The translations under genes and the position numbers were made by a program. From positions 23,467 to 87,466 of the forward strand of contig NW_027018086.1 of assembly GCF_032854445.1 (NCBI RefSeq): 64,000 bases of DNA. The letters run 5' to 3'. Below, piece by piece: positions 35,649-48,835 of the stretch (its first letter is position 1; every line of letters starts with the position of its first letter). This stretch comes from Liolophura sinensis (lineage: Eukaryota > Mollusca > Polyplacophora > Chitonida > Chitonidae). The notes below the pieces were generated by a model. That model searched no databases, had not been told where the DNA came from, and saw only the letters and a list, made by a program, of their open reading frames with translations.

Positions 35649-38600
35649 TACTCTGTACAATCGCGACTGGTCATTACTATATTCAACTTTTGACTATATG
35701 TTATGTGCGCTTCGGTAGCCCAGAAGAACGTCAAATAAATCTTTGGGCTAAGCCCATTTAACTCACCCAGCAATTGTCTTACTTCTAAGTCCTAGACAAT
35801 CTCAATGTCTTTATCTACGTGTAGAAAAACCACACCATTTGTACATGAAAAACACAAGGTACTTGATACAGTCTGCTGTAAAAAGTACAACTGACCACAG
35901 GCCCACATGAATAAGGTGCCAAAAGATGCGGAATTGAGCCAGGCATCGGCAGCTGTTGACAAATTGCAAATTTCCCTGGTTTCCATGGAGTAAGAGCCGT
36001 TGCTGGGCACGTGATTATGACATAAATGATCATTCAATTGTCGCCACAGTCAAAAGTATTGGTCGGATAGCAACGCGGATTGCACCATTCGATTTCTCGT
36101 CACAAAATACGTTGTATTAGCCTCTTACTGCTAGTACTGGAACAGTTTTTCCACTTTTGCATTTTTGCCTGGTCTTTTTGTTAATTGAAATCGGCTACAC
36201 TGTAGTCTGTACAATCGCGACTGGTCATTACTATATTCAACTTTTGACTATAAGTTATATGCCCTTCGGTAGCCCAGAAGACGTCAAATCTTTGGGCTAA
36301 TCCCATTTAACTCACCCAGCAATTGTCTTACTTCTAAGTCCAAGACAATCTCAATGTCTTTATCTACGTGTAGAAAAACCACACCATTTGTACATGAAAA
36401 ACACAAGGTACTTGATACAGTCTGCTGTAAAAAGTACAACTGAACACTGACCCACTTCAGTAAGGTGCCAAAAGATGCGGAATTGAGCCAGGCATCGGCA
36501 GCTGTTGAAAAATTGCAAATTTCCCTGGTTTCCATGGAGTAAGAGCCGTTGCTGGGCACGTGATTATGACATCAATGATCATTCAATTGTCACTACAGCC
36601 AAAAGTATTGGTCGGAGAGCAACGCGGTTTGCACCATTCGATTTCTCGTCACAAAATACGTCGGGTTAGCCTCTTACCAGCAGCACTGGTACAGTTTTTC
36701 CACTTTTGCATTTTTACCTGGTCTTTTTGTTAATTGAAATCGGCTACACTGTACTCTGTACAATCGCGACTGGTCATTACTATATTCAACTTTTGACTAT
36801 ATGTTATGTGCCCTTCGGTAGCCCAGAAGACCTAAAATCTTTGGGCTAAGCCCATTTAACTCACCCAGCAATTGTCTTACTTCTAAGACCTAGACAATCT
36901 CAATGTCTTTATCTACGTGTAGAAAAACCAGACCATTTGTACATAAAAAACACAAGGTACTTGATACAGTCTGCTGTAAAAAGTACAACTAAACACTGAC
37001 CCACATTTATAAGGTGCCAAAAGATGCGGAATTGGGCCAGGCATCGGCAGCTGTTGAAAAATTGCAAATATCCCTGGTTTCCATGGAGTAAGAGCCGTTG
37101 CTGGGCACGTGATTATGACATAAATGATCATTCAATTGTCGCCACAGCCAAAAGTATTGGTCGGAGAGCAACGCGGTTTGCACCATTCGATTTCTCGTCA
37201 CAAAATACGTCGGATTAGCCTCTTACCAGCAGCACTGGAACAGTTTTTCCACTTTTGCATTTTTGCCTGGTCTTTTTGTTAATTGAAATCGGCTACACTG
37301 TACTCTGTACAATCGCGACTGGTCATTACTATATTCAACTTTTGACTATAAGTTATGTGCCCTTCGGTAGCCCAGAAGACCTAAAATCTTTGGGCTAAGC
37401 CCATTTAACTCACCCAGCAATTGTCTTACTTCTAAGTCCTAGACAATCTCAATGTCTTTATCTACGTGTAGAAAAACCACACCATTTGTACATAAAAAAC
37501 ACAAGGTACTTGATACAGTCTGCTGTAAAAAGTACAACTGACCACAGGCCCACATGAATAAGGTGCCAAAAGATGCGGAATTGAGCCAGGCATCGGCTGC
37601 TGTTGACAAATTGCAAATTTCCCTGGTTTCCATGGAGTAAGAGCCGTTGCTGGGCACGTGTTTATGGCATAAATGATCATTCAGGTGTCGCTACAGCCAA
37701 AAGTATTGGTCGGAGAGCAACGCGGATTGCACCATTCGATTTCTCGTCACAAAATACGTCGTATTAGCCTCTTACTAGTAGCACTGGAACAGTTTTTCCA
37801 CTTTTGCATTTTTGCCTGGTCTTTTTGTTAATTGAAATCGGCTACACTGTACTCTGTACAATCGCGACTGGTCATTACTATATTCAACTTTTGACTATAA
37901 GTTATATGCCCTTCGGTAGCCCAGAAGACGTCAAATCTTTGGGCTAATCCCATTTAACTCACCCAGCAATTGTCTTACTTCTAAGTCCAAGACAATCTCA
38001 ATGTCTTTATCTACGTGTAGAAAAACCAGACCATTTGTACATGAAAAACACAAGGTACTTGATACAGTCTGCTGTAAAAAGTACAACTGAACACTGACCC
38101 ACTTCAGTAAGGTGCCAAAAGATGCGGAATTGAGCCAGGCATCGGCAGCTGTTGAAAAATTGCAAATTTCCCTGGTTTCCATGGAGTAAGAGCCGTTGCT
38201 GGGCACGTGATTATGACATAAATGATCATTCAATTGTCACTACAGCCAAAAGTATTGGTCGGAGAGCAACGCGGATTGCACCATTCGATTTCTCGTCACA
38301 AAATACGTCGGATTAGCCTCTTACCAGCAGCAACTGGAACAGTTTTTCCACTTTTGCATTTTTACCTGGTCTTTTTGTTAATTGAAATCGGCTACACTGT
38401 ACTCTGTACAATCGCGACTGGTCATTACTATATTCAACTTTTGACTATAAGTTATGTGCCCTTCAGTAGCCCAGAAGACGTCAAATCTTTGGGCTAAGCC
38501 CATTTAACTCACCCAGCAATTGTCTTACTTCTAAGTCCAAGACAATCTCAATGTCTTTATCTACATGTAGAAAAACCATCTCATTTGTACGTAAAAAACA

Positions 38601-38948
38601 CAAGGTACCTGATACAGTCTGCTGTAAAAAGTACAACTGACCTCAGACCCACATGAATAAGGTGCCAAAAGATGCGGAATTGAGCCAGGTATCGGCAGCT
38701 GTTGAAAAATTGCAAATTTCCCTGGTTTCCATGGAGTAAGAGCCGTTGCTGGGCACGTGATTATGACATCAATGATCATTGAATTGTCGCCACAGCCAAA
38801 AGTATTGGTCGGAGAGCAACGCGGTTTGCACCATTCGATTTCTCGTCACAAAATACGTCGGATTAGCCTCTTACCAGCAGCACTGGAACAGTTTTGCCAC
38901 TTTTGCATTTTTGCCTGGTCTTTTTGTTAATTGAAATCGGCTACACTG
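35649..38948 (+). repeat. Six-monomer HOR (I-J-C'-I-J-K), copy 1
   Basis: Monomers start at 35649, 36203, 36752, 37301, 37850 and 38400. The first I carries CACAGTCAAAAG, GGATAGCAACG, ACGTTGTATTAG and CTGTAGTCTG, all repeated about 3.3 kb and 9.9 kb later. K carries TACATGTAG, TTTGTACGTAAAA and GTTTTGCCAC. The first I monomer is 554 bp because of small insertions near 35727-35737 (GAACGTCAAATAAATC). Confidence 0.85.
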
Positions 38949-41695
38949 TACTCTGTACAATCGCGACTGGTCATTACTATATTCAACTTTTGACTATAAG
39001 TTATGTGCCCTTCGGTAGCCCAGAAGACCTAAAATCTTTGGGCTAAGCCCATTTAACTCACCCAGCAATTGTCTTACTTCTAAATCCTAGACAATCTCAA
39101 TGTCTTTATCTACGTGTAGAAAAAACCACACCATTTGTACATGAAAAACACAAGGTACTTGATACAGTCTGCTGTTAAAAGTACAACTGACCACAGGCCC
39201 ACATGAATAAGGTGCCAAAAGATGCGGAATTGAGCCAGGCATCGGCAGCTGTTGACAAATTGCAAATTTCCCTGGTTTCCATGGAGTAAGAGCCGTTGCT
39301 GGGCACGTGATTATGACATAAATGATCATTCAATTGTCGCCACAGTCAAAAGTATTGGTCGGATAGCAACGCGGATTGCACCATTCGATTTCTCGTCACA
39401 AAATACGTTGTATTAGCCTCTTACTGCTAGTACTGGAACAGTTTTTCCACTTTTGCATTTTTGCCTGGTCTTTTTGTTAATTCAAATCGGCTACACTGTA
39501 GTCTGTACAATCGCGACTGGTCATTACTATATTCAACTTTTGACTATAAGTTATATGCCCTTCGGTAGCCCAGAAGACGTCAAATCTTTGGGCTAATCCC
39601 ATTTAACTCACCCAGCAATTGTCTTACTTCTAAGTCCAAGACAATCTCAATGTCTTTATCTACGTGTAGAAAAACCACACCATTTGTACATGAAAAACAC
39701 AAGGTACTTGATACAGTCTGCTGTAAAAAGTACAACTGAACACTGACCCACTTCAGTAAGGTGCCAAAAGATGCGGAATTGAGCCAGGCATCGGCAGCTG
39801 TTGAAAAATTGCAAATTTCCCTGGTTTCCATGGAGTAAGAGCCGTTGCTGGGCACGTGATTATGACATCAATGATCATTCAATTGTCACTACAGCCAAAA
39901 GTATTGGTCGGAGAGCAACGCGGTTTGCACCATTCGATTTCTCGTCACAAAATACGTCGGATTAGCCTCTTACCAGCAGCACTGGTACAGTTTTTCCAAT
40001 TTTGCATTTTTACCTGGTCTTTTTGTTAATTGAAATCGGCTACACTGTACTCTGTACAATCGCGACTGGTCATTACTATATTCAACTTTTGACTATATGT
40101 TATGTGCCCTTCGGTAGCCCAGAAGACCTAAAATCTTTGGGCTAAGCCCATTTAACTCACCCAGCAATTGTCTTACTTCTAAGACCTAGACAATCTCAAT
40201 GTCTTTATCTACGTGTAGAAAAACCAGACCATTTGTACATAAAAAACACAAGGTACTTGATACAGTCTGCTGTAAAAAGTACAACTCAACACTGACCCAC
40301 ATTTATAAGGTGCCAAAAGATGCGGAATTGGGCCAGGCATCGGCAGCTGTTGAAAAATTGCAAATATCCCTGGTTTCCATGGAGTAAGAGCCGTTGCTGG
40401 GCACGTGATTATGACATAAATGATCATTCAATTGTCGCCACAGCCAAAAGTATTGGTCGGAGAGCAACGCGGTTTGCACCATTCGATTTCTCGTCACAAA
40501 ATACGTCGGATTAGCCTCTTACCAGCAGCACTGGAACAGTTTTTCCACTTTTGCATTTTTGCCTGGTCTTTTTGTTAATTGAAATCGGCTACACTGTACT
40601 CTGTACAATCGCGACTGGTCATTACTATATTCAACTTTTGACTATAAGTTATGTGCCCTTCGGTAGCCCAGAAGACCTAAAATCTTTGGGCTAAGCCCAT
40701 TTAACTCACCCAGCAATTGTCTTACTTCTAAGTCCAAGACAATCTCAATGTCTTTATCTACGTGTAGAAAAACCAGACCATTTGTACATGAAAAACACAA
40801 GGTACTTGATACAGTCTGCTGTAAAAAGTACAACTGAACACTGACCCACTTCAGTAAGGTGCCAAAAGATGCGGAATTGAGCCAGGCATCGGCAGCTGTT
40901 GAAAAATTGCAAATTTCCCTGGTTTCCATGGAGTAAGAGCCGTTGCTGGGCACGTGATTATGACATAAATGATCATTCAATTGTCACTACAGCCAAAAGT
41001 ATTGGTCGGAGAGCAACGCGGATTGCACCATTCGATTTCTCGTCACAAAATACGTCGGATTAGCCTATTACCAGCAGCAACTGGAACAGTTTTTCCACTT
41101 TTGCATTTTTACCTGGTCTTTTTGTTAATTGAAATCGGCTACACTGTACTCTGTACAATCGCGACTGGTCATTACTATATTCAACTTTTGACTATATGTT
41201 ATGTGCCCTTCAGTAGCCCAGAAGACGTCAAATCTTTGGGCTAAGCCCATTTAACTCACCCAGCAATTGTCTTACTTCTAAGTCCAAGACAATCTCAATG
41301 TCTTTATCTACATGTAGAAAAACCATCCCATTTGTACGTAAAAAACACAAGGTACTTGATACAGTCTGCTGTAAAAAGTACAACTGACCTCAGACCCACA
41401 TGAATAAGGTGCCAAAAGATGCGGAATTGAGCCAGGTATCGGCAGCTGTTGAAAAATTGCAAATTTCCCTGGTTTCCATGGAGTAAGAGCCGTTGCTGGG
41501 CACGTGATTATGACATCAATGATCATTGAATTGTCGCCACAGCCAAAAGTATTGGTCGGAGAGCAACGCGGTTTGCACCATTCGATTTCTCGTCACAAAA
41601 TACGTCGGATTAGCCTCTTACCAGCAGCACTGGAACAGTTTTGCCACTTTTGCATTTTTGCCTGGTCTTTTTGTTAATTGAAATCGGCTACACTG
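38949..41695 (+). repeat. Six-monomer HOR, copy 2, one monomer short
   Basis: Monomers start at 38949 (I), 39499 (J), 40048 (C'), 40597 (I/J hybrid) and 41147 (K). All the private I and K markers of copy 1 recur. The I and J expected in fourth and fifth place are replaced by one fused monomer, giving five monomers instead of six. Confidence 0.85.
40597..41146 (+). repeat. Hybrid I/J monomer at a one-monomer HOR contraction (copy 75)
   Basis: The head has the I markers ATGTGCCC and GACCTAAAATC (last at 40679). From 40736 it has the J markers TCCAAGAC, CAGACCATTTGTACATG, CACTTCAGTAAGG and CAGCAACTGG. The crossover lies within 40680-40735, an interval that contains the TGGGCT-A-AGCCCA element. 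Loss of one monomer equivalent here is the reciprocal kind of product to the gains at copies 4 and 15. Confidence 0.82.
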
Positions 41696-44600
41696 TACTC
41701 TGTACAATCGCGACTGGTCATTACTATATTCAACTTTTGACTATAAGTTATGTGCCCTTCGGTAGCCCAGAAAACCTAAAATCTTTGGGCTAAGCCCATT
41801 TAACTCACCCAGCAATTGTCTTACTTCTAAGTCCTAGACAATCTCAATGTCTTTATCTACGTGTAGAAAAACCACACCATTTGTACATAAAAAACACAAG
41901 GTACTTGATACAGTCTGCTGTAAAAAGTACAACTGACCACAGGCCCACATGAATAAGGTGCCAAAAGATGCGGAATTGAGCCAGGCATCGGCAGCTGTTG
42001 ACAAATTGCAAATTTCCCTGGTTTCCATGGAGTAAGAGCCGTTGCTGGGCACGTGATTATGGCATAAATGATCATTCAGTTGTCGCTACAGCCAAAAGTA
42101 TTGGTCGGAGAGCAACGCGGATTGCACCATTCGATTTCTCGTCACAAAATACGTCGTATTAGCCTCTTACTAGTAGCACTGGAACAGTTTTTCCACTTTT
42201 GCATTTTTGCCTGGTCTTTTTGTTAATTGAAATCGGCTACACTGTACTCTGTACAATCGCGACTGGTCATTACTATATTCAACTTTTGACTATAAGTTAT
42301 ATGCCCTTCGGTAGCCCAGAAGACGTCAAATCTTTGGGCTAAGCCCATTTAACTCACCCAGCAATTGTCTTACTTCTAAGTCCAAGACAATCTGAATGTG
42401 TTTATACACGTGTAGAAAAACCATACCATTTGTACATAAAAAACACAAGGTACTTGATACAGTCTGCTGTAAAAAGTACAACTGACCTCAGACCCACATG
42501 AATAAGGTGCCAAAAGATGCGGAATTGAGCCAGGCATCGGCAGCTGTTGAAAAATTGCAAATTTCCCTGGTTTCCATGGAGTAAGAGCCGTTGCTGGGCA
42601 CGTGATTATGACATAAATGATCATTCAATTGTCACTACAGCCAAAAGTATTGGTCGGAGAGCAAAGCGGATTGCACCATTCGATTTGTCGTCACAAAATA
42701 CGTCGGATTAGCCTCTTACCAGCAGCACTGGAACAATTTTTTCAATTTTGCATTTTTACCTGGTCTTTTTGTTAATTGAAATCGGCTACACTGTACTATG
42801 TACCATCGCGACTGGTCATTACTATATTCAACTTTTGACTATAAGTTATGTGCCCTTCGGTAGCCCAGAAGACCTGAAATCTTTGGGCTAAGCCCATTTA
42901 ACTCACCCAGCAATTGCTTTACTTCTAAGTCGAAGACAATCTCAATGTCTTTATCTACGTGTAGAAAAACCACACCATTTGTACATGAAAAACACAAGGT
43001 ACTTGATACAGTCTTCTGTAAAAAGTACAACTGAACACTAACCCACTTCAGTAAGGTGCCAAAAGATTCGGAATTGAGCCAGGCATCGGCAGCTGTTGAC
43101 AAATTGCAAATTTCCCTGGTTTCCATGGAGTAAGAGCCGTTGCTGGGCACGTAATTATGGCATAAATGATCATTGAATTGTCGCTACAGCCAAAAGTATT
43201 GGTCGGAGAGCAACGCGGTTTGCACCATTCGACTTCTCGTCACAAAATACGTCGGATTAGCCTCTTACTAGTAGCACTGGAACAGTTTTTCCACTTTTGC
43301 ATTTTTGCCTGGTCTTTTTGTTAATTGAAACCGGCTACACTGTACTCTGTACAATCGCGACTGGTCATTACTATATTCAACTTTTGACTATAAGTTATGT
43401 GCCCTTCGGTAGCCAAGAAGACGTCAAATCTTTGGGCTAAGCCCATTTAACTCAACCAGCAATTGCCTTACTTCTAAGTCCAAGACAATCTCAATGTCTT
43501 TATCTACGTGTAGAAAAACCACACAATTTGTACATGAAAAACACAAGGTACTTGATACAGTCTGCTGTAAAAAGTACAACTGACCACAGGCCCACATGAA
43601 TAACGTGCCAAAAGATGCGGAATTAAGCCAGAAATCGGCAGCTGTTGAAAAATTGCAAATTTCCCTGGTTTCCATGGAGTAGGAGCCGTTGCTGGGCACG
43701 TGATTATGACATAAATGATCATTCAATTGTCACTACAGCCAAAAATTTTGGTCGGAGAGCAACGCGGTTTGCACCATTCGATTTCTCGTCACAAAATACG
43801 TCGGATTAGCCTCTTACCAGCAGCACTGGAACAGTTTTTCCACTTTTGTATTTTTACCTGGCCTTTTTGTTAATTGAAATCGGCTACACTGTACTCTGTA
43901 CAATCGCGACTGGTCATTACTATATTCAACTTTTGACTATAAGTTATGTGCCCTTCGGTAGCCCAGAAGACGTCAAATCTTTGGGCTAAGCCCATTTAAC
44001 TCACCCAGCAATTGTCTTACTTCTAAGTCCAAGACAATCTCAATGTCTTTATCTACGTGTAGAAAAATCACACCATTTGAACATAAAAAACACAAGGTAC
44101 TTGATACAGTCTGCTGTAAAAAGTACAACTGACCACTGACCCACAAGAATAAGGTGCCAAAAGATGCGGAATTGAGCCAGGCATCGGCAGCTGTTGAAAA
44201 ATTGCAAATATCCCTGGTTTCCATGGAGTAAGAGCCGTTGCTGGGCACGTGATTATGACATAAATGATCATTCAATTGTCACTACATCCAAAAGTGTTGG
44301 CCGGAGAGCAACGCGGTTTGCACCATTCGATTTCCCGTCACAAAATACGTCGGATTAGCCTCTTACCAGCAGCACTGGAACAGTTTTTCCAATTTTGAAT
44401 TTTTGCCTGGTCTTTTTGTTAATTGAAATCGGCTACACTGTACTATGTACCATCGCGACTGGTCATTACTATATTCAACTTTTGACTATAAGTTATGTGC
44501 CCTTCGGTAGCCGAGAAGACCTAAAATCTTTGGGCTAAGCCCATTTAACTCACCCAGCAATTGTCTTACTTCTAAGTCCTAGACAATCTCAATGTCTTTA

Positions 44601-45539
44601 TCTACGTGTAGAAAAACCACACCATTTGTACATAAAAAACACAAGGTACTTGATACAGTCTGCTGTAAAAAGTACAACTGACCACAGGCCCACATGAATA
44701 AGGTGCCAAAAGATGCGGAATTGAGCCAGGCATCGGCAGCTGTTGACAAATTGCAAATTTCCCTGGTTTCCATGGAGTAAGAGCCGTTGCTGGGCACGTG
44801 ATTATGGCATAAATGATCATTCAGTTGTCGCTACAGCCAAAAGTATTGGTCGGAGAGCAACGCGGATTGCACCATTCGATTTCTCGTCACAAAATACGTC
44901 GTATTAGCCTCTTACTAGTAGCACTGGAACAGTTTTTCCACTTTTGCATTTTTGCCTGGTCTTTTTGTTAATTGAAATCGGCTACACTGTACTCTGTACA
45001 ATCGCGACTGGTCATTACTATATTCAACTTTTGACTATAAGTTATATGCCCTTCGGTAGCCCAGAAGACGTCAAATCTTTGGGCTAAGCCCATTTAACTC
45101 ACCCAGCAATTGTCTTACTTCTAAGTCCAAGACAATCTCAATGTCTTTATCTACGTGTAGAAAAACCAGACCATTTGTACATGAAAAACACAAGGTACTT
45201 GATACAGTCTGCTGTAAAAAGTACAACTGAACACTGACCCACTTCAGTAAGGTGCCAAAAGATGCGGAATTGAGCCAGGCATCGGCAGCTGTTGAAAAAT
45301 TGCAAATTTCCCTGGTTTCCATGGAGTAAGAGCCGTTGCTGGGCACGTGATTATGACATAAATAATCATTCAATTGTCACTACAGCCAAAAGTATTGGTC
45401 GGAGAGCAACGCGGATTGCACCATTCGATTTCTCGTCACAAAATACGTCGGATTAGCCTCTTACCAGCAGCAACTGGAACAGTTTTTCCACTTTTGCATT
45501 TTTACCTGGTCTTTTTGTTAATTGAAATCGGCTACACTG
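41696..45539 (+). repeat. Irregular interval, monomers 77-83
   Basis: Monomers start at 41696 (I), 42245, 42794, 43343, 43892 (N), 44441 (I) and 44990 (J). Copy 78 has a run of changes (CTGAATGTGTTTATACACG near 42393). Copy 79 has TCTTCTGTAAAA and AAGTCGAAGAC, the latter shared with copy 43. Copy 81 is the N type (CCACAAGAATAAGG, CCAATTTTGAATTTTTG), also found at 52133 and 61448. The interval interrupts the six-monomer order. Confidence 0.75.
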
Positions 45540-48500
45540 TACTCTGTACAATCGCGACTGGTCATTACTATATTCAACTTTTGACTATAAGTTATGTGCC
45601 CTTCGGTAGCCCAGAAGACCTAAAATCTTTGGGCTAAGCCCATTTAACTCACCCAGCAATTGTCTTACTTCTAAGTCCTAGACAATCTCAATGTCTTTAT
45701 CTACGTGTAGAAAAACCACACCATTTGTACGTGAAAAACATAAGGTACTTGATACAGTCTGCTGTAAAAAGTACAACTGACCACAGGCCCACATGAATAA
45801 GGTGCCAAAAGATGCGGAATTGAGCCAGGCATCGGCAGCTGTTGACAAATTGCAAATTTCCCTGGTTTCCATGGAGTAAGAGCCGTTGCTGGGCACGTGA
45901 TTATGACATAAATGATCATTCAATTGTCGCCACAGTCAAAAGTATTGGTCGGATAGCAACGCGGATTGCACCATTCGATTTCTCGTCACAAAATACGTTG
46001 TATTAGCCTCTTACTGCTAGTACTGGAACAGTTTTTCCACTTTTGCATTTTTGCCTGGTCTTTTTGTTAATTGAAATCGGCTACACTGTAGTCTGTACAA
46101 TCGCGACGGGTCATTACTATATTCAACTTTTGACTATAAGTTATATGCCCTTCGGTAGCCCAGAAGACGTCAAATCTTTGGGCTAATCCCATTTAACTCA
46201 CCCAGCAATTGTCTTACTTCTAAGTCCAAGACAATCTCAATGTCTTTATCTACGTGTAGAAAAACCACACCATTTGTACATGAAAAACACAAGGTACTTG
46301 ATACAGTCTGCTGTAAAAAGTACAACTGAACACTGACCCACTTCAGTAAGGTGCCAAAAGATGCGGAATTGAGCCAGGCATCGGCAGCTGTTGACAAATT
46401 GCAAATATCCCTGGTTTCCATGGAGTAAGAGCCGTTGCTGGGCACGTGATTATGACATCAATGATCATTCAATTGTCACTACAGCCAAAAGTATTGGTCG
46501 GAGAGCAACGCGGTTTGCACCATTCGATTTCTCGTCACAAAATACGTCGGATTAGCCTCTTACCAGCAGCACTGGTACAGTTTTTTCCACTTTTGCATTT
46601 TTACCTGGTCTTTTTGTTAATTGAAATCGGCTACACTGTACTCTGTACAATCGCGACTGGTCATTACTATATTCAACTTTTGACTATATGTTATGTGCCC
46701 TTCGGTAGCCCAGAAGACCTAAAATCTTTGGGCTAAGCCCATTTAACTCACCCAGCAATTGTCTTACTTCTAAGACCTAGACAATCTCAATGTCTTTATC
46801 TACGTGTAGAAAAACCACATCATTTGTACATAAAAAACACAAGGTACTTGATACAGTCTGCTGTAAAAAGTACAACTAAACACTGACCCACATTTATAAG
46901 GTGCCAAAAGATGCGGAATTGGGCCAGGCATCGGCAGCTGTTGAAAAATTGCAAATATCCCTGGTTTCCATGGAGTAAGAGCCGTTGCTGGGCACGTGAT
47001 TATGACATAAATGATCATTCAATTGTCGCCACAGCCAAAAGTATTGGTCGGAGAGCAACGCGGTTTGCACCATTCGATTTCTCGTCACAAAATACGTCGG
47101 ATTAGCTTCTTACCAGCAGCACTGGAACAGTTTTTCCACTTTTGCATTTTTGCCTGGTCTTTTTGTTAATTGAAATCGGCTACACTGTACTCTGTACAAT
47201 CGCGACTGGTCATTACTATATTCAACTTTTGACTATAAGTTATGTGCCCTTCGGTAGCCCAGAAGACCTAAAATCTTTGGGCTAAGCCCATTTAACTCAC
47301 CCAGCAATTGTCTTACTTCTAAGTCCTAGACAATCTCAATGTCTTTATCTACGTGTAGAAAAACCACACCATTTGTACATAAAAAACACAAGGTACTTGA
47401 TACAGTCTGCTGTAAAAAGTACAACTGACCACAGGCCCACATGAATAAGGTGCCAAAAGATGCGGAATTGAGCCAGGCATCGGCTGCTGTTGACAAATTG
47501 CAAATTTCCCTGGTTTCCATGGAGTAAGAGCCGTTGCTGGGCACGTGATTATGGCATAAATGATCATTCAGGTGTCGCTACAGCCACAAGTATTGGTCGG
47601 AGAGCAACGCGGATTGCACCATTCGATTTCTCGTCACAAAATACGTCGTATTAGCCTCTTACTAGTAGCACTGGAACAGTTTTTCCACTTTTGCATTTTT
47701 GCCTGGTCTTTTTGTTAATTGAAATCGGCTACACTGTACTCTGTACAATCGCGACTGGTCATTACTATATTCAACTTTTGACTATAAGTTATATGCCCTT
47801 CGGTAGCCCAGAAGACGTCAAATCTTTGGGCTAAGCCCATTTAACTCACCCAGCAATTGTCTTACTTCTAAGTCCAAGACAATCTCAATGTCTTTATCTA
47901 CGTGTAGAAAAACCAGACCATTTGTACATGAAAAACACAAGGTACTTGATACAGTCTGCTGTAAAAAGTACAACTGAACACTGACCCACTTCAGTAAGGT
48001 GCCAAAAGATGCGGAATTGAGCCAGGCATCGGCAGCTGTTGAAAAATTGCAAATTTCCCTGGTTTCCATGGAGTAAGAGCCGTTGCTGGGCACGTGATTA
48101 TGACATAAATGATCATTCAATTGTCACTACAGCCAAAAGTATTGGTCGGAGAGCAACGCGGATTGCACCATTCGATTTCTCGTCACAAAATACGTCGGAT
48201 TAGCCTCTTACCAGCAGCAACTGGAACAGTTTTTCCACTTTTGCATTTTTACCTGGTCTTTTTGTTAATTGAAATCGGCTACACTGTACTCTGTACAATC
48301 GCGACTGGTCATTACTATATTCAACTTTTAACTATATGTTATGAGCCCTTCAGTAGCCCAGAAGACGTCAAATCTTTGGGCTAAGCCCATTTAACTCACC
48401 CAGCAATTGTCTTACTTCTAAGTCCAAGACAATCTCAATGTCTTTATCTACATGTAGAAAAACCATCCCATTTGTACGTAAAAAACACAAGGTACTTGAT

Positions 48501-48835
48501 ACAGTCTGCTGTAAAAAGTACAACTGACCTCAGACCCACATGAATAAGATGCCAAAAGATGCGGAATTGAGCCAGGTATCGGCAGCTGTTGAAAAATTGC
48601 AAATTTCCCTGGTTTCCATGGAGTAAGAGCCGTTGCTGGGCACGTGATTATGACATCAATGATCATTGAATTGTCGCCACAGCCAAAAGTATTGGTCGGA
48701 GAGCAACGCGGTTTGCACCATTCGATTTCTCGTCACAAAATACGTCGGATTAGCCTCTTACCAGCAGCACTGGAACAGTTTTGCCACTTTTGCATTTTTG
48801 CCTGGTCTTTTTGTTAATTGAAATCGGCTACACTG
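45540..48835 (+). repeat. Six-monomer HOR, copy 3
   Basis: Monomers start at 45540 (I), 46089 (J), 46639 (C'), 47188 (I), 47737 (J) and 48287 (K), total 3296 bp. It matches 35649-38948 monomer for monomer, with the same CTGTAGTCTG, GGATAGCAACG, CGGCTGCTG and TACATGTAG markers. It is the most regular complete copy in the window. Confidence 0.87.

Noticed and set aside
41696-45539. Possible foreign insertion interrupting the six-monomer HOR
   Set aside because: Every base still aligns to the monomer with normal 549-bp phase; it is a different set of satellite subtypes, not foreign DNA.
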